DNA of 64,000 nt, from NCBI GenBank assembly GCA_009667805.1, contig CM019065.1, positions 153,052,101 through 153,116,100 on the forward strand. Reading direction: 5' to 3'. This document shows positions 35,613 through 48,804 of this stretch, piece by piece. Each line of letters starts with the position of its first letter. The stretch's first letter is position 1. Origin of the DNA: Leptobrachium leishanense (lineage: Eukaryota > Chordata > Amphibia > Anura > Megophryidae). The position numbers were made by a program, and so were the translations under genes. The notes below the pieces were generated by a model. The model was not told where the DNA came from and made no database searches. It saw nothing but the letters and a program-made list of their open reading frames with translations.

Positions 35613-36034
35613 GGCTGGGGTCAGACCAGCGCATTTTTAACGTGCGTTCTGGCGCACTTAATCACGGCCGCACTAGCAGCAAATGACGGGCAATGACGGC
35701 CAATATACGAAGTACGGTCGCACGAAAGTCCGGCCGCGCAACGCAAGTGGAAAATGAACGCATTTTTTCGAGAAAGCAGAACCTCTAGTACTGACGTACA
35801 GAGTGCGCTGCGCCCGCTAGCGGTGTGTGTGATTTGGAGACGTCAGACCCTGCTCATGTCCGGCCAACATAACGTCCAGACGCAAAAAGTTTCCTGGTTT
35901 AGATTCGTAAAACATCACGCACGAACATGCGCATCGTATGACCGTTTCCGCATATTCCGTGAAAAAATACATCAATGCGTTCGGACGCACTTTTTTACGT
36001 TCGCGTGTAAAAATGCTTTCGTTTGACCCTAGCC
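35613..36034. mobile_element. Harbinger-like MITE, TSD TTA
   Basis: Ends GGCTGGGGTCAGACCAGCGC and TTTGACCCTAGCC. Exact TTA at 35,610-35,612 and 36,035-36,037. The interior matches 9,950, 11,629 and 57,887 copies (AACGTCCAGACGCAAAAAG, GCGCATCGTATGACCG). Confidence 0.87.
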
Positions 36035-36167
36035 TTAGGAAACGCTAAATGCATACCTGAACTGGGAAAGTCCAGTAGATGGACCCTCAGCTTCATACTG
36101 TCCAATACCTACACCAATTGGACAAACATATTTGGAAGCTGTAAAAATGCACCTTCATGAATACATG

Positions 36168-37026
36168 CAGGGTTATTCAAAGAGAATCGAAAAGTCACTG
36201 CACGTTCGGTGACTTTTCGTTCTCTTCAATTTGGGGCGATTCGGCGATCCCATTCCGGCGACCCTGCGGTGTATTCAGCAAGCACCACAGGGCTGTCGTA
36301 GTGCAGGGAAAAGCCGCCGCAAACCTGCCGGAAAACCCAGCGAATGCACGCTGAAACCCACAAAAACATCTGGATTAACCCGCCGGAAAAATCCAAGCAG
36401 GAGCAGATCACACGCAGTGAAGTCTCCGGAAATAGCCGACACAGCAGACGAATGCAGTGAATAAATTAGAAAAACAGTTTGCTTGAATGTTTGAAAAGTG
36501 AAACGTTGTTTGCAAAGAAACTACTGAGCGAAAATGTCTGAAATTTACATATGAGGTCCAGGGAATGATAATAAAAAGGGCGGTTACAGAAAAAAAGTAA
36601 GTAAATTTAAAAAAAAACAAAAAAATGCTTAAAATATCCTAAAAAAATATAATCTATAAATAATGAGACTCTTTACTGCAGAATATTATAATAAACGGTT
36701 TATTAGATATTACCGTTTTAATTCAATATCTTTAACATTGAAGCCTATGGGATTTGCCTGAATAAATCTGCCGCATGAAGCCACCGAATGGCAGGGCAAA
36801 TCGACAACTTTTCCCTGCTGGTTTGTGTTCTCTGAATAGCCGAAGCATTGCTTCTCTATGGGGATTTCACTGCCCCGAACAGGCACCGTATGTGCAGGCA
36901 ATTCGCCAACATTTGGCGTATTGCCTGCTCTCTGGATAGCCAAATGGCCAAGAAAGGTAACCGAACGCTGATTTTCAGCGTTCGGTTACCTTTCTCCAGC
37001 AATTCGGATCTCTTTGAATAACCCCG
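36168..37026. mobile_element. ~860-bp MITE, TIR CAGGGTTATTCAAAGAG, copy 3
   Basis: Same orientation as the 12,455 copy. Left CAGGGTTATTCAAAGAGAATC, right GATCTCTTTGAATAACCCCG. Flanking trinucleotides are ATG and ATA. Confidence 0.83.
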
Positions 37027-37199
37027 ATAGTGATCTGGCTTGTATGAAGTGGTGGAGGAAGACTACACAGCCAATAAAAGGTATTTTGTTTTATAGTATT
37101 TGAAGTTGAGTAGTAGAAACATCACTGCTCTTGTTCCCTGTCTAAATGCCTCTCCGGCCATTGTCCTTGGGCAAGGCACCCAAAGAGATCTATGATATA

Positions 37200-38988
<1,789 letters not shown>

Positions 38989-39421
38989 TACATGTATATA
39001 GCCCTTATAGATTGTAAGTTCCCTTGAGAGCAAGGTCCCCCAAAGCATTGCCTCATCTCTGTTACGCCAGGTCTGCTGTTCTAAAGCATCACACCCTTGT
39101 TTTTACTATATAAAAATAAAGTGTTATAGCTATAACCTCAATCTTGCCTCTCAATTATGGCATACAGAGAGTTTTAGCCCTTAGAATAAAATAAAATTTA
39201 AATTCCCAGAACACTCACCTGAGAGCAAAGCAGATATGATCTTCTGCAGTGATTTTCAAGGCTTGCATTCTTCAGGTTCAGCAGAGTTCATAGTTTCAAG
39301 CTTCTAAAATATTTAGGAGAACTGACCCATGGTTATGACCGGTGAATAAAATGAATATTAGGTGGAGATGATTTAAGGAGGTCAACATTGTATAACCTAT
39401 GTTATGTGCATTATCTCCGCA

Positions 39422-40820
39422 GACATGAGTCTACATCATTTTTGTAAAGATTTTATTATATCTTTTCATGTGACAACACTGAAGAAATGACACTTTGCTA
39501 CAATGTAAAGTAGTGATTGTACAGCTTGTATAACAGTGTAAATTTGCTGTCCGCTCAAAATAACTCCACACACAATCATTAATGTCTAAACCACTGCCAA
39601 CAGAAGAGTACACCCCTAAGTGAAAATGTCCAAATTGGGCCCAATCAGCCAGTTTCCCTCCCCGGTGTCATGTGACTCGTTAGTGTTACAAGGTCTCAGG
39701 TGGGACCGGGGAGCAGGTGTGTTAAATCGCTCTCACTCATATTGGTCATTGGAAGTTCATGGTTGACCAAAGAAGTTGAGTGCACATGCTCAGCGTCATA
39801 TCCAGAGGTTGTCTTTGGGAAATAGGAGTGCTGCCAGCATTGCTACAGAGGTAGAAGGGGGGGGGCAGTCTGTCAGTGCTCAGACCATACGCTGCACACT
39901 GCATAAAATTGGTCTGCATGGCCGTCGTCCGAGAAGGAAGCCTCTTCTAAAGATGACGCACAAGAAAGACTGTCTTCAGCAAACTGTTTGCGGGCTAAGG
40001 ACATGAATTACTGGAACCATGTCCAGTGGTCTGATGAGACCAAGATAAACTTATTTGCTTCAGATAATGTGAAGCGTGCATGGCGGCAACCAGGTGAGGA
40101 GTACAAAGACAAGTGTGTCTTGCCTACAGTCAAGCATGGTGGTGGGAGTGTCATGGTCTGAGGCTGCATGAGTGCTGCTGGCACTTGGGTGCTACAGTTC
40201 ATTGAGGGAACCATGAATGCCAACATGTACTGTGACATACTGAAGCAGAGCATGATCCCCTCCCTACGGAGACTGGGCCGCAGGGCAGTATGCTGACATG
40301 ATAACGACCCTCAAAACACACCTCCAAGACAACCACTGCCTTGCTAAAGAAGCTGAGGGTAAAGGTGATGGTCTGGTCAAACATGTCTCTAGACCTAAAC
40401 CCTATTGAGCATCTGTGGGGCATCCTCAAAAGGCTGGTGGAGGCGCGCAAGGTCTCTAACATTCACCAGCTCCGTGATGTCGTCATGTAGGAGAGGAAGA
40501 GAACTCCAGTAGCAACCTGTGAAGCTCTGGTGAACTCCATACCCAGGAGGGTTAAGGCAGTGCTGGAACATAATGGTGGCCACACAAAATATTGACACTC
40601 TGGGCCCAATTTGGACATTTTCACTTAGAGTTGTACTCACTTTTGTTGCCAGCGGTTTAGACATTAATGATTGTGTGTTGAGTTATTTTGAGGGACAGAA
40701 AATTTACACTGTTCTACAAGCCGTACACTCACTACTTACATTGTAGCAAAGTGTCATTTCTTCAGTGTTGTCACATGAAAAGATAAAATATTTACAAAAA
40801 TGTGAGGTGTGTACTCACTG
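39422..40820 (+). pseudogene. Decayed Tc1 element
   Basis: The right end GTGTGTACTCACTG is followed by TA (40,821). The inverted blocks TTTTCATGTGACAACACTGA and AATGACACTTTGCTACAATG are at 39,465-39,505 and, complemented, 40,735-40,785. Transposase fragments on the plus strand: VQWSDETKINLFASDNVKRA (40,022-40,081), [13 protein letters not shown] (40,120-40,158), GTMNANMYCDILKQSMIPSL (40,210-40,269), HDNDPQ (40,299-40,316). Multiple stops and frameshifts. The left terminus is eroded. Confidence 0.85.
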
Positions 40821-41134
40821 TACTTATTCCATGAACACAAATTTATGACTGTCCATATGTTGCTCGTCCTCAGGACCCACAAACCCCCCCCTCTCACTAT
40901 AAGTATACAGGGTCATCCAGACGTGGACCCCTTGCTTGCTGTGCCTAGAGGGGTGTCAGCTATACCCTCCTGACGAGGCCTAACAAGGCCAAAACAATAG
41001 TCGGGGGTTGCTGCACCTCTCGTGCAGGGATGATGTCCTTGGCAGTCAGTACTGGCCACCCTCATTGGGTGAGAGCAGGCTGATTTGCATATGGAGCATT
41101 CATCCCTGTAATGGCACATACAAGCTAAAACCTT
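40821..41134. other. Segment duplicated around the LINE
   Basis: TTATTCCATGAACACAAATT and GTCCTCAGGACCCACAAACC are repeated at 43,150 and 42,955. The last 28 bases (41,107-41,134) are the left copy of the LINE target-site duplication. Confidence 0.6.
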
Positions 41135-42870
41135 AGAAACATAGAAAAATGTCGGCAGATAAGAACCTTTCGGCCCATCTAGTCTGCCCAATTACATGGA
41201 TACTTTACCTGGATTTATCTTTTGTTTAGGATAGCCTTATTGCCTATCCCATGCCTGCTTATATTCAATTACTGTTTTGGCCTCTACCACTTCAACTGGA
41301 AGACTGTTCCATGTATCCACCACCCTCTCAGTCTTAGATTAGAGGGGCAAAGGTTTAAAAGTAACATCAGAAAGCATTATTTTACTATGTCCTCTTGTTT
41401 TGCTACTTTGTTTCCTTTTAAATATACTCCCTTCCTCTACCTTGTGGATTCCCTTTACGTATTTAAATGTTTCTATCATATCTCCTCTGTCTCGTCTTTT
41501 TTCCAAGCTGTACATGTTAAGATCATTAAGCCTTTCTTGGTAACTTTTCTCCTTCAAGCCGTACACCATTTTAGTAGCCCTTCTCTGAACTCTCTCTAAG
41601 ATGTCTATATCCTTCTGGAGATACGGTCTCCAGTACTGCACACAGTACTCCAAGTGAGGTCTCACCAGTGCTCTGTACAGTGGCATGAGCACTTCCCTTT
41701 TCCTACTGCTAATACCTCTCCCTACACAACCAAGCATTCTGCCAGCATTTCCTGCTGCTCTATTACATTGACTACTTACCCTTAGATCCTCTGAAATAAT
41801 AACCCCTAAATCCCTTTCCTCAGATGTTGAGGTTAGGACTGTATCAAATATTCTATATTCAGCCCTTGGGTTTTTACGTCCCAGGTGCATTATCTTGCAC
41901 TTATCCACGTTAAAACTCAATTGCCACAGCTCCGACCATTTTTTTAGTTTATCTAAATCATTTGTCATTTGGCTGATCCCTCCAGGAACGTCAACCCTGT
42001 TGCAAATCTTTGTGTCATCAGCAAAAAGACATACTTTTCCATTAATACCTTCTGCAATATCACTAATAAAAATATTAAATAGAATGGGTCCAAGTACTGA
42101 CCCCTGAGGTACCCCACTGGTAACAAGACCTTGCGCCGAATAAACTCCATTTACCACAACCCTCTGTTGCCTGTCACTCAGCCACTGCCTAATCCATTCA
42201 ACAATATTGGAATCCAAGCTCAAAGATTGCAATTTATTGATAAGCCTTCTATGCGGAACAGTATGAAAAGCCTTACTGAAATCTAAATAAGCAATGTCTA
42301 CTGCACCACCTGTGTCTTTTTTTGATTGGGTAACAAAAATAATAAACAAGAAGATTAATTTGGCATGATCTCCCTGAGGTAAACCCATGTTGTTTCTGAT
42401 CCTGTAATCTATGTGTTTTTAGATGGTCAACAATCCTTTCCTTTAACATGGTTTCCATTAATTTCCCCACTACTGACGTAAGACTAACTGGCCTATAGTT
42501 CCCAGATTCCTCCCTACTACCCTTCTTGTGAATGGGCACAACATTTGCTAATTTCCAGTCTTCTGGGACGACTCCCGTTAACAGATTTATTTAACCAATC
42601 CTTGCTAACGGTTTTACTATTACATCACTGAGCTCTTTTAATAATTTAGGGTGGATCCCATCAGGCCCCATTGACTTATTTGTCTTTACTTTAGACAGCT
42701 GCTGTAGAACCTCCTCCTCTGTAAACTGATATGTAATTGTCTCGTTAGTGTTTCCTCCTAACTGAGGTCCCTTTCCTTCCTTTTCTTCTGCAAAGACTGA
42801 ACAAAAATATTCATTGAGGCAGTCAGCGAGACTTTTATCCTCTTCTACATACCTTCCTTCGTTTTTAATC
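41135..42870 (-). pseudogene. CR1/L2-type LINE, 5'-truncated, with 28-bp TSD
   Basis: Minus-strand frames give the reverse transcriptase in order: TNKSMGPDGIHPKLLKEL (about 42,685-42,630), MPIHKKGSREESGNYRPVSL (42,539-42,480), VDIAYLDFSKAFHTVPH, GVPQGSVLGPILFNIFI, KVCLFADDTKIC (catalytic site about 42,035-42,000), KCKIMHLGRKN, ALVRPHLEYCVQYW, and RRATKMVYGLKEKSYQERLN. The last 350 codons are open (42,388-41,339) but frameshifts occur upstream, near 42,300-42,390 and 42,540-42,600. The 3' end is at 41,135 (complement of AGAAACATAGAAAAATG). The endonuclease domain is missing. Confidence 0.92.
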
Positions 42871-42898
42871 TGTAATGGCACATACAAGCTAAAACCTT

Positions 42899-43195
42899 GC
42901 GAGACCTGAGCGGGCTACACCATAGAGCAGAACTGGCCACTAGTGCTGTTGCACGTCCTCAGGACCCTCACAAACCCCCCTTTCTCTCACAGTTTAGACA
43001 TTAATGGCTGTGTGTGGAGTTATTTTGAGGGGACGCTAAATTTACACGGTTCTTTACATTGTAGCAAAGTGTCATTTCTTCAGTGTCGTCACATGAAAAG
43101 ATAAAATATTTACAAAAATGTGAGGGTGTATTCACTGAGATACTGTACTTATTCCATGAACACAAATTTATGACTGTACGTAAAGTGAGCAAGGA
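42899..43195. repeat. Duplicate of Tc1 right end and its flank
   Basis: GTCCTCAGGACCCTCACAAA (42,955-42,974) and then AGACATTAATGGCTGTGTG to TTATTCCATGAACACAAATT (42,991-43,172) repeat 40,655-40,890. Both copies share non-Tc1 flank after the Tc1 terminus, so this is a segmental duplication and not an independent insertion. Confidence 0.75.
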
Positions 43196-43299
43196 TTTTG
43201 CCAATATATAATTAGGATCATACGACATGACAGAGTCCTTTTAACTCCTACAAATAAGTCTTTACACATAAAAAAAATACCAGAGTAACGCATGTGTTG

Positions 43300-44512
43300 G
43301 GGCAAGGAAGGCAGACAAAATAAGAGCAGCCCCTTGTATTTTAAAACACAATATATTTTCTATTTTGTTACAAAAAAGGTCACATTTGTTCAAGAAGTTT
43401 TTCATTTAAAATAATAATAAAAATGAACCCTAATTGTAGAGAGACAAGATTGGAATGGAAGAAAAACGAAAGAACAAAATAGCACACATTAAAAAAAGTT
43501 TTTCAAACGAACTCTTAGAATAAGTGACAAAAAGAATAAAAATATATATATATTCAGGAGACATTAACCCAGGCAATGCAACCACTAACACATCAGGCAT
43601 CTGCCACTGGGCCAGCACTTTAGGACGACATGAATTGTGCATATCCTTGTCCCCATTTTTAAAAAGATGTAACATACAAAAAAAAAAAAGGAACAGAAAC
43701 AAAAAACCCCTTAAAAGAAAAACATGCACCTCCCATTCCCTTGCCCAGGCTCTCCCCACCTCCAACAGCCACATTTGTATGTACAATTTACATGTTCTGC
43801 TATAAGAATTATGCAGTATAAAACAGCTCACCATTTAGGAAAGTTATTTTTTTTCTCTTCTGTAAAGCAGTTTAAGAATAGACCAAAAAAGTACAAAAAG
43901 AAATCCAAAATAAAAACAAGGGACGGGTAGGATAGTGCCGGAGTAAAGCGGTTGGGTCAAATATTGACCAATAATCCCTGCAGGCCTAGCGTCGTCCAAA
44001 GTGTTTGTTTGGGGTTGCCGGATGCCAGAGCATATAAGAAAAGCCTGATTGACAACCAGAGGAGCGCCTGGGTTTAAGGATTGAGCAGTGTAAGGTTTCT
44101 GCATCACGTGTAATCCTGGTCAAGAACTGCAGGGGCTGGTGACAGCAGAGCCGTTTAGCGTCATTGTAGGGATCCGCTGTCCAAAACAAAGTAGAACTTC
44201 TTGCTTCTGCCCTGCAGTTTTCAGGAAGCAAATCTCCACTCCATTTAGCACTAAGACAGAAGTGAGCTTGATTGCAGGGCACTAATCTCCAATGCAGATG
44301 GATGCCCATAATGTCACATGTAAATATGCCAAAAGAACTGTAGTTTTATGGGTTTCAGTTTATATATAGTTATATATACACGTATACCACTATGGAGAAA
44401 AGTCTGAATCTGAAAAGCAGTATACATGAACACATTAGTGAACGTATATTTAAACCTGCAAAGGACTACTAGTTGTGGGTGAATAGATCGTTCGCTATCT
44501 GGCACAGTCATG
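43300..44512 (-). other. tcf7l1: TCF7L1 3' untranslated region
   Basis: Sequence downstream of the TCF7L1 stop codon with no recognisable transposon until about 43,200. The minus strand carries AAAATAGAAAATATATTG and AAAATACAAGGGG near 43,330-43,370, which include weak polyadenylation-signal variants. The exact end cannot be read from sequence. Open frames here are not conserved proteins. Confidence 0.6.
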
Positions 44513-44931
44513 TCAGTCACTCGATTTGGTCACCAAAGAAAGCGGCTGTGCCTGCAATAAGGGTAGTGCTTGTAGAGCTGATGGGTAGATTCCAGGTGGA
44601 GACAACATAGAGGACGTGAGAGGGATGGGGCGAGAGATCAACGGAGAGCCAACAGAAGTGACCATGGACCCTGAAAAAGTGGACGGAGATTTGGAGGCCA
44701 GGAAGGCAGCAGAGTGGCTGAGAGAGATATGAGCTCTTGATTCGGGTTTGGTAGTAAGGGAAAGCGGCTGGGCCTGTTCCGAGTGGGTGGCAGCAGGTGC
44801 TGCTGGGGAGGCCAATGCTGCAGAAGGAGTGGCTGGAGAGTCCAGCATACTTCCATGGGAAGAGGCTGGGCTGTCACAAGGTTTATCTGCTGGGAGATGT
44901 GGGATGCAAATCTTCTTCGGTTTGGAGGAGT
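44513..44931 (-). CDS. tcf7l1: TCF7L1 last coding exon (C-terminal repressor region)
   Basis: The acceptor AG is at 44,932-44,933. The exon opens in phase 2 (completing a His codon) and runs to TGA at 44,513-44,515, adding 138 residues. It begins [20 protein letters not shown], then [20 protein letters not shown], which is diagnostic for TCF7L1. Two CtBP-binding-type motifs are present: [11 protein letters not shown] in the middle and [12 protein letters not shown] at the extreme C-terminus. In Tcf3-type proteins these recruit the corepressor CtBP. There is no C-clamp, as expected for TCF7L1. Confidence 0.97.
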
Positions 44932-45382
44932 CTGAAAAAGAAAAAATATTTTTTTTTTAAAAAAAAAAACAAACCAAAAACCCTGTGACAGAATGCAGCC
45001 CTGTCAACATGTAGAGTACGGCTCAACATCTCTAGCGTCAGAGTTACTTCCACTTTGCAGATATGTCCTCAATGGTGTCCAGTTAAAAAAATGCCTACTT
45101 TTCTGGACTGAACATTGTTATTGTAGGTGATCAATTTGGGTGCAGAGGTCTGGCCAATGTATATGTAAGCCAGAGGGCATTTGGTGGAATTGGAGACTAA
45201 CAGTTTATTGGGTTGAGTCATACGTAAACTATTTGGGCAGTTGAGGATCGATGGATCACAAATACTGGCACTTAATATTAAACTTTGCTGGATTGTGTCC
45301 ACGTGGCAGAACAACACTCCACTATCGTCAAACGTAATATTTGCACATTGAGGCTTGTTCAGAACCAAGAAGCCCAACTTAC
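44932..45382 (-). other. TCF7L1 intron, last
   Basis: 451-bp intron with GT donor (45,381-45,382) and AG acceptor (44,932-44,933). It contains an A-run near the acceptor. An open frame through it starting at 45,458 is read-through from the previous exon and is not a protein. Confidence 0.9.
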
Positions 45383-45431
45383 GTTCTGGCTCCATTGTCT
45401 GTTTTTCACGCTTCCGTTTCTTCCTCTTCCC
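45383..45431 (-). CDS. tcf7l1: TCF7L1 exon encoding basic tail / nuclear localisation signal
   Basis: A 49-bp exon between AG (45,432-45,433) and GTAAGT (45,377-45,382). It starts in phase 0 and leaves phase 1. It encodes GKRKKRKREKQTMEPE. The KRKKRKREK block directly follows the HMG box. In TCF/LEF proteins this tail helps bend DNA and acts as the nuclear localisation signal. Human TCF7L1 has KKKKRKREKQ here. QTMEPE beyond the basic block is less conserved. Confidence 0.95.
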
Positions 45432-45527
45432 CTGAGAAATCAAAATAGTGCAATGCATTAGCGGTGTCTAATTGACAGCACAGACAGTCCACGTAGTACA
45501 TCCTACTTATCTTTGTAAGAGACTTAC

Positions 45528-45635
45528 ATAGTTGTCCCTTGCAGACCATGTTGGATAAAGCTGGGAGTGCAGCTGCCGCTCTTTCCTTGCCAACTCATAG
45601 TATTTGGCTTGTTCCTCCCGTGACAATGAGTGCCA
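45528..45635 (-). CDS. tcf7l1: TCF7L1 exon, HMG box second half
   Basis: A 108-bp exon in phase 0 at both ends (AG at 45,636-45,637, GTAAGT at 45,522-45,527). It encodes [30 protein letters not shown] and SARDNY, i.e. helices 2 and 3 of the HMG box. LHSQLYPTW separates TCF7L1 from LEF1, TCF7 and TCF7L2, which have LHMQLYPGW. Confidence 0.98.
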
Positions 45636-46074
45636 CTAAAATTAGGAAAAAAGTCGAATGAGTGAGGGCTCTGAAACCGTTACAAATCACAATCAATAAA
45701 ACCCAAAGCATTTTGACACAGAATTTCTGTAGGTCCATCTGTTTTTTTTTATATTGCTACTACTTTTTGTTGTATAAAAATACAGAATTTGTGGATTTTC
45801 AAAAGAGCAGATATGTGGTATATGATGGCAATTTACAGGTGGGTACGCATAATCAGTCAACCATTCATAATGAATCTTTGGGGAGAAGTTATCCTGTTCT
45901 GATCTAACAGAATCTGTTTCGAAAGACATTTTGTAACATCTGTGAGAGGAGTTCAATATGTACATAACTCCGGATAGGAACGCATTAGGACACCTGTACA
46001 TTTCCTGCCATTTGGCAGGTCAGAAATGCAACAATACTAAAACAATATATGAGCACCACATTTGTGGCACCAGA

Positions 46075-46330
46075 ATCCACGTGGATCTCCCACTCTCTGG
46101 AACGCTCTCCCTCGTACTGTCAGACTTTCCCCTAACTTCTCTTCCTTCAAATGCTCCCTTGAAACATTCCTATTTAGGGAAGCCTACCACCCAACTCACT
46201 GACGCAACCATCAATCACTCTCACCTTGCAGTCCTCTCCTCCTGTTTCCAACCCCAACCCTCCTAGATTGTGAGTTCCTACGGGAATAGGGCCCTCATCT
46301 CCTCCTGTACTGTTTGTCAAATGTAGTTCA
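46075..46330 (+). pseudogene. LINE 3'-end fragment
   Basis: Plus-strand words SLERSPSYCQTFP and its other frames (WNALPRTVRLSPN, SSFKCSLETFLFREAYHP) resemble the C-terminal end of vertebrate non-LTR reverse transcriptases, followed by TAGATTGTGAGTTCCTACGG and GGGCCCTCATCTCCTCCTGT, common in amphibian LINE 3' UTRs. Stops and frameshifts are present. Confidence 0.55.
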
Positions 46331-46337
46331 ATAAGAC

Positions 46338-47068
46338 AAATAAATGTATTTAAAAAGGGAGCGCAGTACATATATTAATAAAAAGATAAATATAAAAAAG
46401 GTAAACTTTGGGCCTTCCCATTCAGAAAAAACAGTGATATAATAACGTTGTCCTATGTGAAAAGAAAAATTTATCGCGTAATACAGTATGGTGAGTATCA
46501 CAAGCAGGATAGTGAAGATGATCACACTCACAAAGATGGAGCCCCCAATGGCTCGTGTAATAGGCTTTTAGGTCTCTTATTGGAGGGGGACCTCGCCCAC
46601 GTATAGATGTCCTTAAATTTTCTTATGATGGCAAGATGCACGTGGTTCAGAGCCTTCTGGAATGATGGCTCGATTAGGGAGTTATCTGCTTAACAGCACT
46701 ACTCAGTCTGGAGACTAAAAAGGAGGAATTTATCCCAGAACCAAGCAGTGTGATTTCAGAAGTCCAAGAGATCCTGCAGGTATATACGTGGGCGAGGTCC
46801 CCCTCCAATAAGAGACCTAAAAGCCTATTACACGAGCCATTGGGGGCTCCATCTTTGTGAGTGTGATCATCTTCACTATCCTGCTTGTGATACTTACCAT
46901 ACTGTATTACGCGATAAAAAAATTTCACATAGGACAACGTTATTATATACCACTGTTTTTTCTGAATGGGAAGGCCCAATCTTGTTCTGATAATTTCCAA
47001 GCTAAGTTTACCTTTATATTTATCTTTTTATTAATTTATGTACTGCGCTCCCTTTAAATACATTTATT
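46338..47068. repeat. Inverted repeat, ~270-bp arms, ~170-bp spacer
   Basis: The left arm 46,338-46,607 and right arm 46,777-47,068 are near-exact reverse complements: ATAAATGTATTTAAA with GGGAGCGCAGTACAT outermost, GATAGTGAAGATGATCACAC, GCCCCCAATGGCTCGTGTAA, and GGGGGACCTCGCCCACGTAT innermost. The transcript would fold into a long hairpin. No family was recognised. Confidence 0.88.
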
Positions 47069-47199
47069 TGTATTTTTTCTTTGAGAATTTTGGAAGGTGA
47101 AAGGTACGCCTAAATAGGTGAGCAGCAAAACAGATCACTATTCCTCATATAAACAGATAGCGCCGAGTACTCTGAACGTTTTTTCGTTCAATTTTAGCA

Positions 47200-47311
47200 A
47201 ATGTTGTTCAATGTATTGTATTGTAACCCTGTCTATACTGTGCTTATTGTACAGCGCTGCGGAATATGCTGGCGCTTTATAAATAAAGAATAATAATAAT
47301 AATAATAATAG
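47200..47311 (+). repeat. CR1/L2-like LINE tail and (TAA)n microsatellite
   Basis: TTGTACAGCGCTGCGGAATA, TGCTGGCGCTTTATAAATAA, then AATAATAATAATAATAA (47,291-47,310). This tail is common to amphibian L2/CR1-type repeats. Confidence 0.7.
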
Positions 47312-47573
47312 ATTTGCACTTTATAAATCGTGCTCAGGGGCTGGTACTGTGATCAAGGAGGCGGCAAACACAGAAGCGCAGCAAAATAAAAATGGGGAAA
47401 GCGTATAGAAGAGAGCATAGGTGTACCGCAAGCCAAAAAGGCCAAAACCAAATATCTGTCGCAAATAGTCATTTAGAACCCTTGATTGAGTATATGTAAT
47501 ACGCTGTTTTACTACTGTAAGCAGTCAAAAAAAAGGTTACAGAACAAAAGGAGAGGACATGTACGTCACATAT

Positions 47574-48372
47574 CAGGGCTGACCTATTCATGGGTCCCGA
47601 TGGGCGATGGCTCCAGGCGGCGCAATTTGTTGCCCTTTCAAAGGCTGCAGCACAGGCGCCAGCAGTAACGGTGATATAGAAAGAGTAGTAGATACATGAA
47701 ATTGCCTCCCAGTGGTAACAGTAAGTGTTATGGAGTAGGTCCAGGTGTCCATCAGGAACTGCTCTATACAATAACGAAGTTATTGTGGAGCTCTGATATA
47801 CAGTAATGTGTGCTCTGTAGGATTGCAAAATTTATTGTGTGGGTAGGTTTTGGTGGGGACACATACACACACCTCCAGATGGCACTTTGCCAGAGGTGGC
47901 ATTTTGCGGTTCCGTCAAAGGCTGCGGCATGGACTGCCGCCTGGGACTCTGTGGGGGTAGGGGTGTAGGTAAGTATGTGGATGTGTAGTGGAACCTGTGA
48001 TACACATATTACTGTGAGTTGTATTGCTGTGGAGCTCTGATACATTAATATGCAATGTAAATTAGTGCATCAGAGCTCCACAGCAAACTCACAGTAAATG
48101 CGTTGCGCATGAGCGTATCACAGCCCACACATCCATATACCAACAGTGTGGATGTGTGGGTATATGGATGTGTGACTGTGGTGGAATACGTGGATGTGGG
48201 CTCTGTGATACGCTCATACACACCCCGCATTACTGAGTTTTATTGCTGTGGAGCTCCGTGATATTCTCATACACATTGCACATTACTGTGAGTTTTATTT
48301 CTGTGGAGCAGTTATAAACATCACATTTTTTTGTTGGGGGCGGGGCAGCATTTCATCCTTGGGCCAGCCCTG
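47574..48372. mobile_element. hAT-like element with ~55-bp array, in TCF7L1 intron
   Basis: CAGGGCTGACC at the left and GGCCAGCCCTG at the right form an inverted terminus of CAGGG type. The interior includes GTTGCCCTTTCAAAGGCTGC and a degenerate array of TTATTGCTGTGGAGCTCTG / CATTACTGTGAG units (47,780-48,310), the same unit as at 6,848-7,240. No clean 8-bp duplication is seen. Confidence 0.6.
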
Positions 48373-48644
48373 TATATGGATATTTATTACACAGACTATG
48401 AGGGTTGGGGAGATAAAGAGGACAAGACTCAGTCATGGAAGGACACATGTAGTTGGAAATCCAAATGTATAAGAAGGGGTCTGATTTCTGTAAAAGACCA
48501 AGAATCACATTTGCAATTATTTTTTTTTCTTTTAAAAAAAATAAAATAATAATAACGAATAGGTGAATGTTCCAGATCAGCAGAAATAGGTTCACATTTT
48601 AAGACCAGCAATAAATCTGAATATCATCAGAAGGCAGAAGTTAC

Positions 48645-48804
48645 CCTGCGGCCAAGAATCTGGTTGATCGCGGCACTCTCCTTTAACGTGCACTCTGCCA
48701 CAACTTTGGCCCGCATCTCTTTCATATAGAGCATGAATGCGTTCAGGGGCTTCTTGATATGTGGTTTCTTCTCTTCCTCCTTCTTTATCACCACTGAAGG
48801 CTTT
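48645..48804 (-). CDS. tcf7l1: TCF7L1 exon, HMG box first half
   Basis: A 160-bp exon (AG at 48,805-48,806, GTAACT donor at 48,639-48,644). It opens with the third base of a Pro codon and ends in phase 0. It encodes [20 protein letters not shown], then [18 protein letters not shown] and [15 protein letters not shown], the start of the HMG DNA-binding domain (helix 1 and start of helix 2). The acidic/basic KKEEEKK linker before the box is typical of TCF7L1. PHIKKPL here is PHVKKPL in human TCF7L1. Confidence 0.98.

Larger units (their letters stand above)
45636..48644 (-). other. TCF7L1 intron inside the HMG box
   Basis: A 3.0-kb intron splitting the HMG box after GRR. It holds a LINE-like 3' fragment (46,075-46,330), a large inverted repeat (46,338-47,068), a CR1/L2 tail with TAA microsatellite (47,200-47,311) and a hAT-like element with a ~55-bp tandem array (47,574-48,372). 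Confidence 0.92.

Noticed and set aside
44638..44988. Open frames on the plus strand and second minus frame over the last TCF7L1 exon
   Set aside because: Shadows of the TCF7L1 coding exon. Only the frame ending at 44,513 matches the family.
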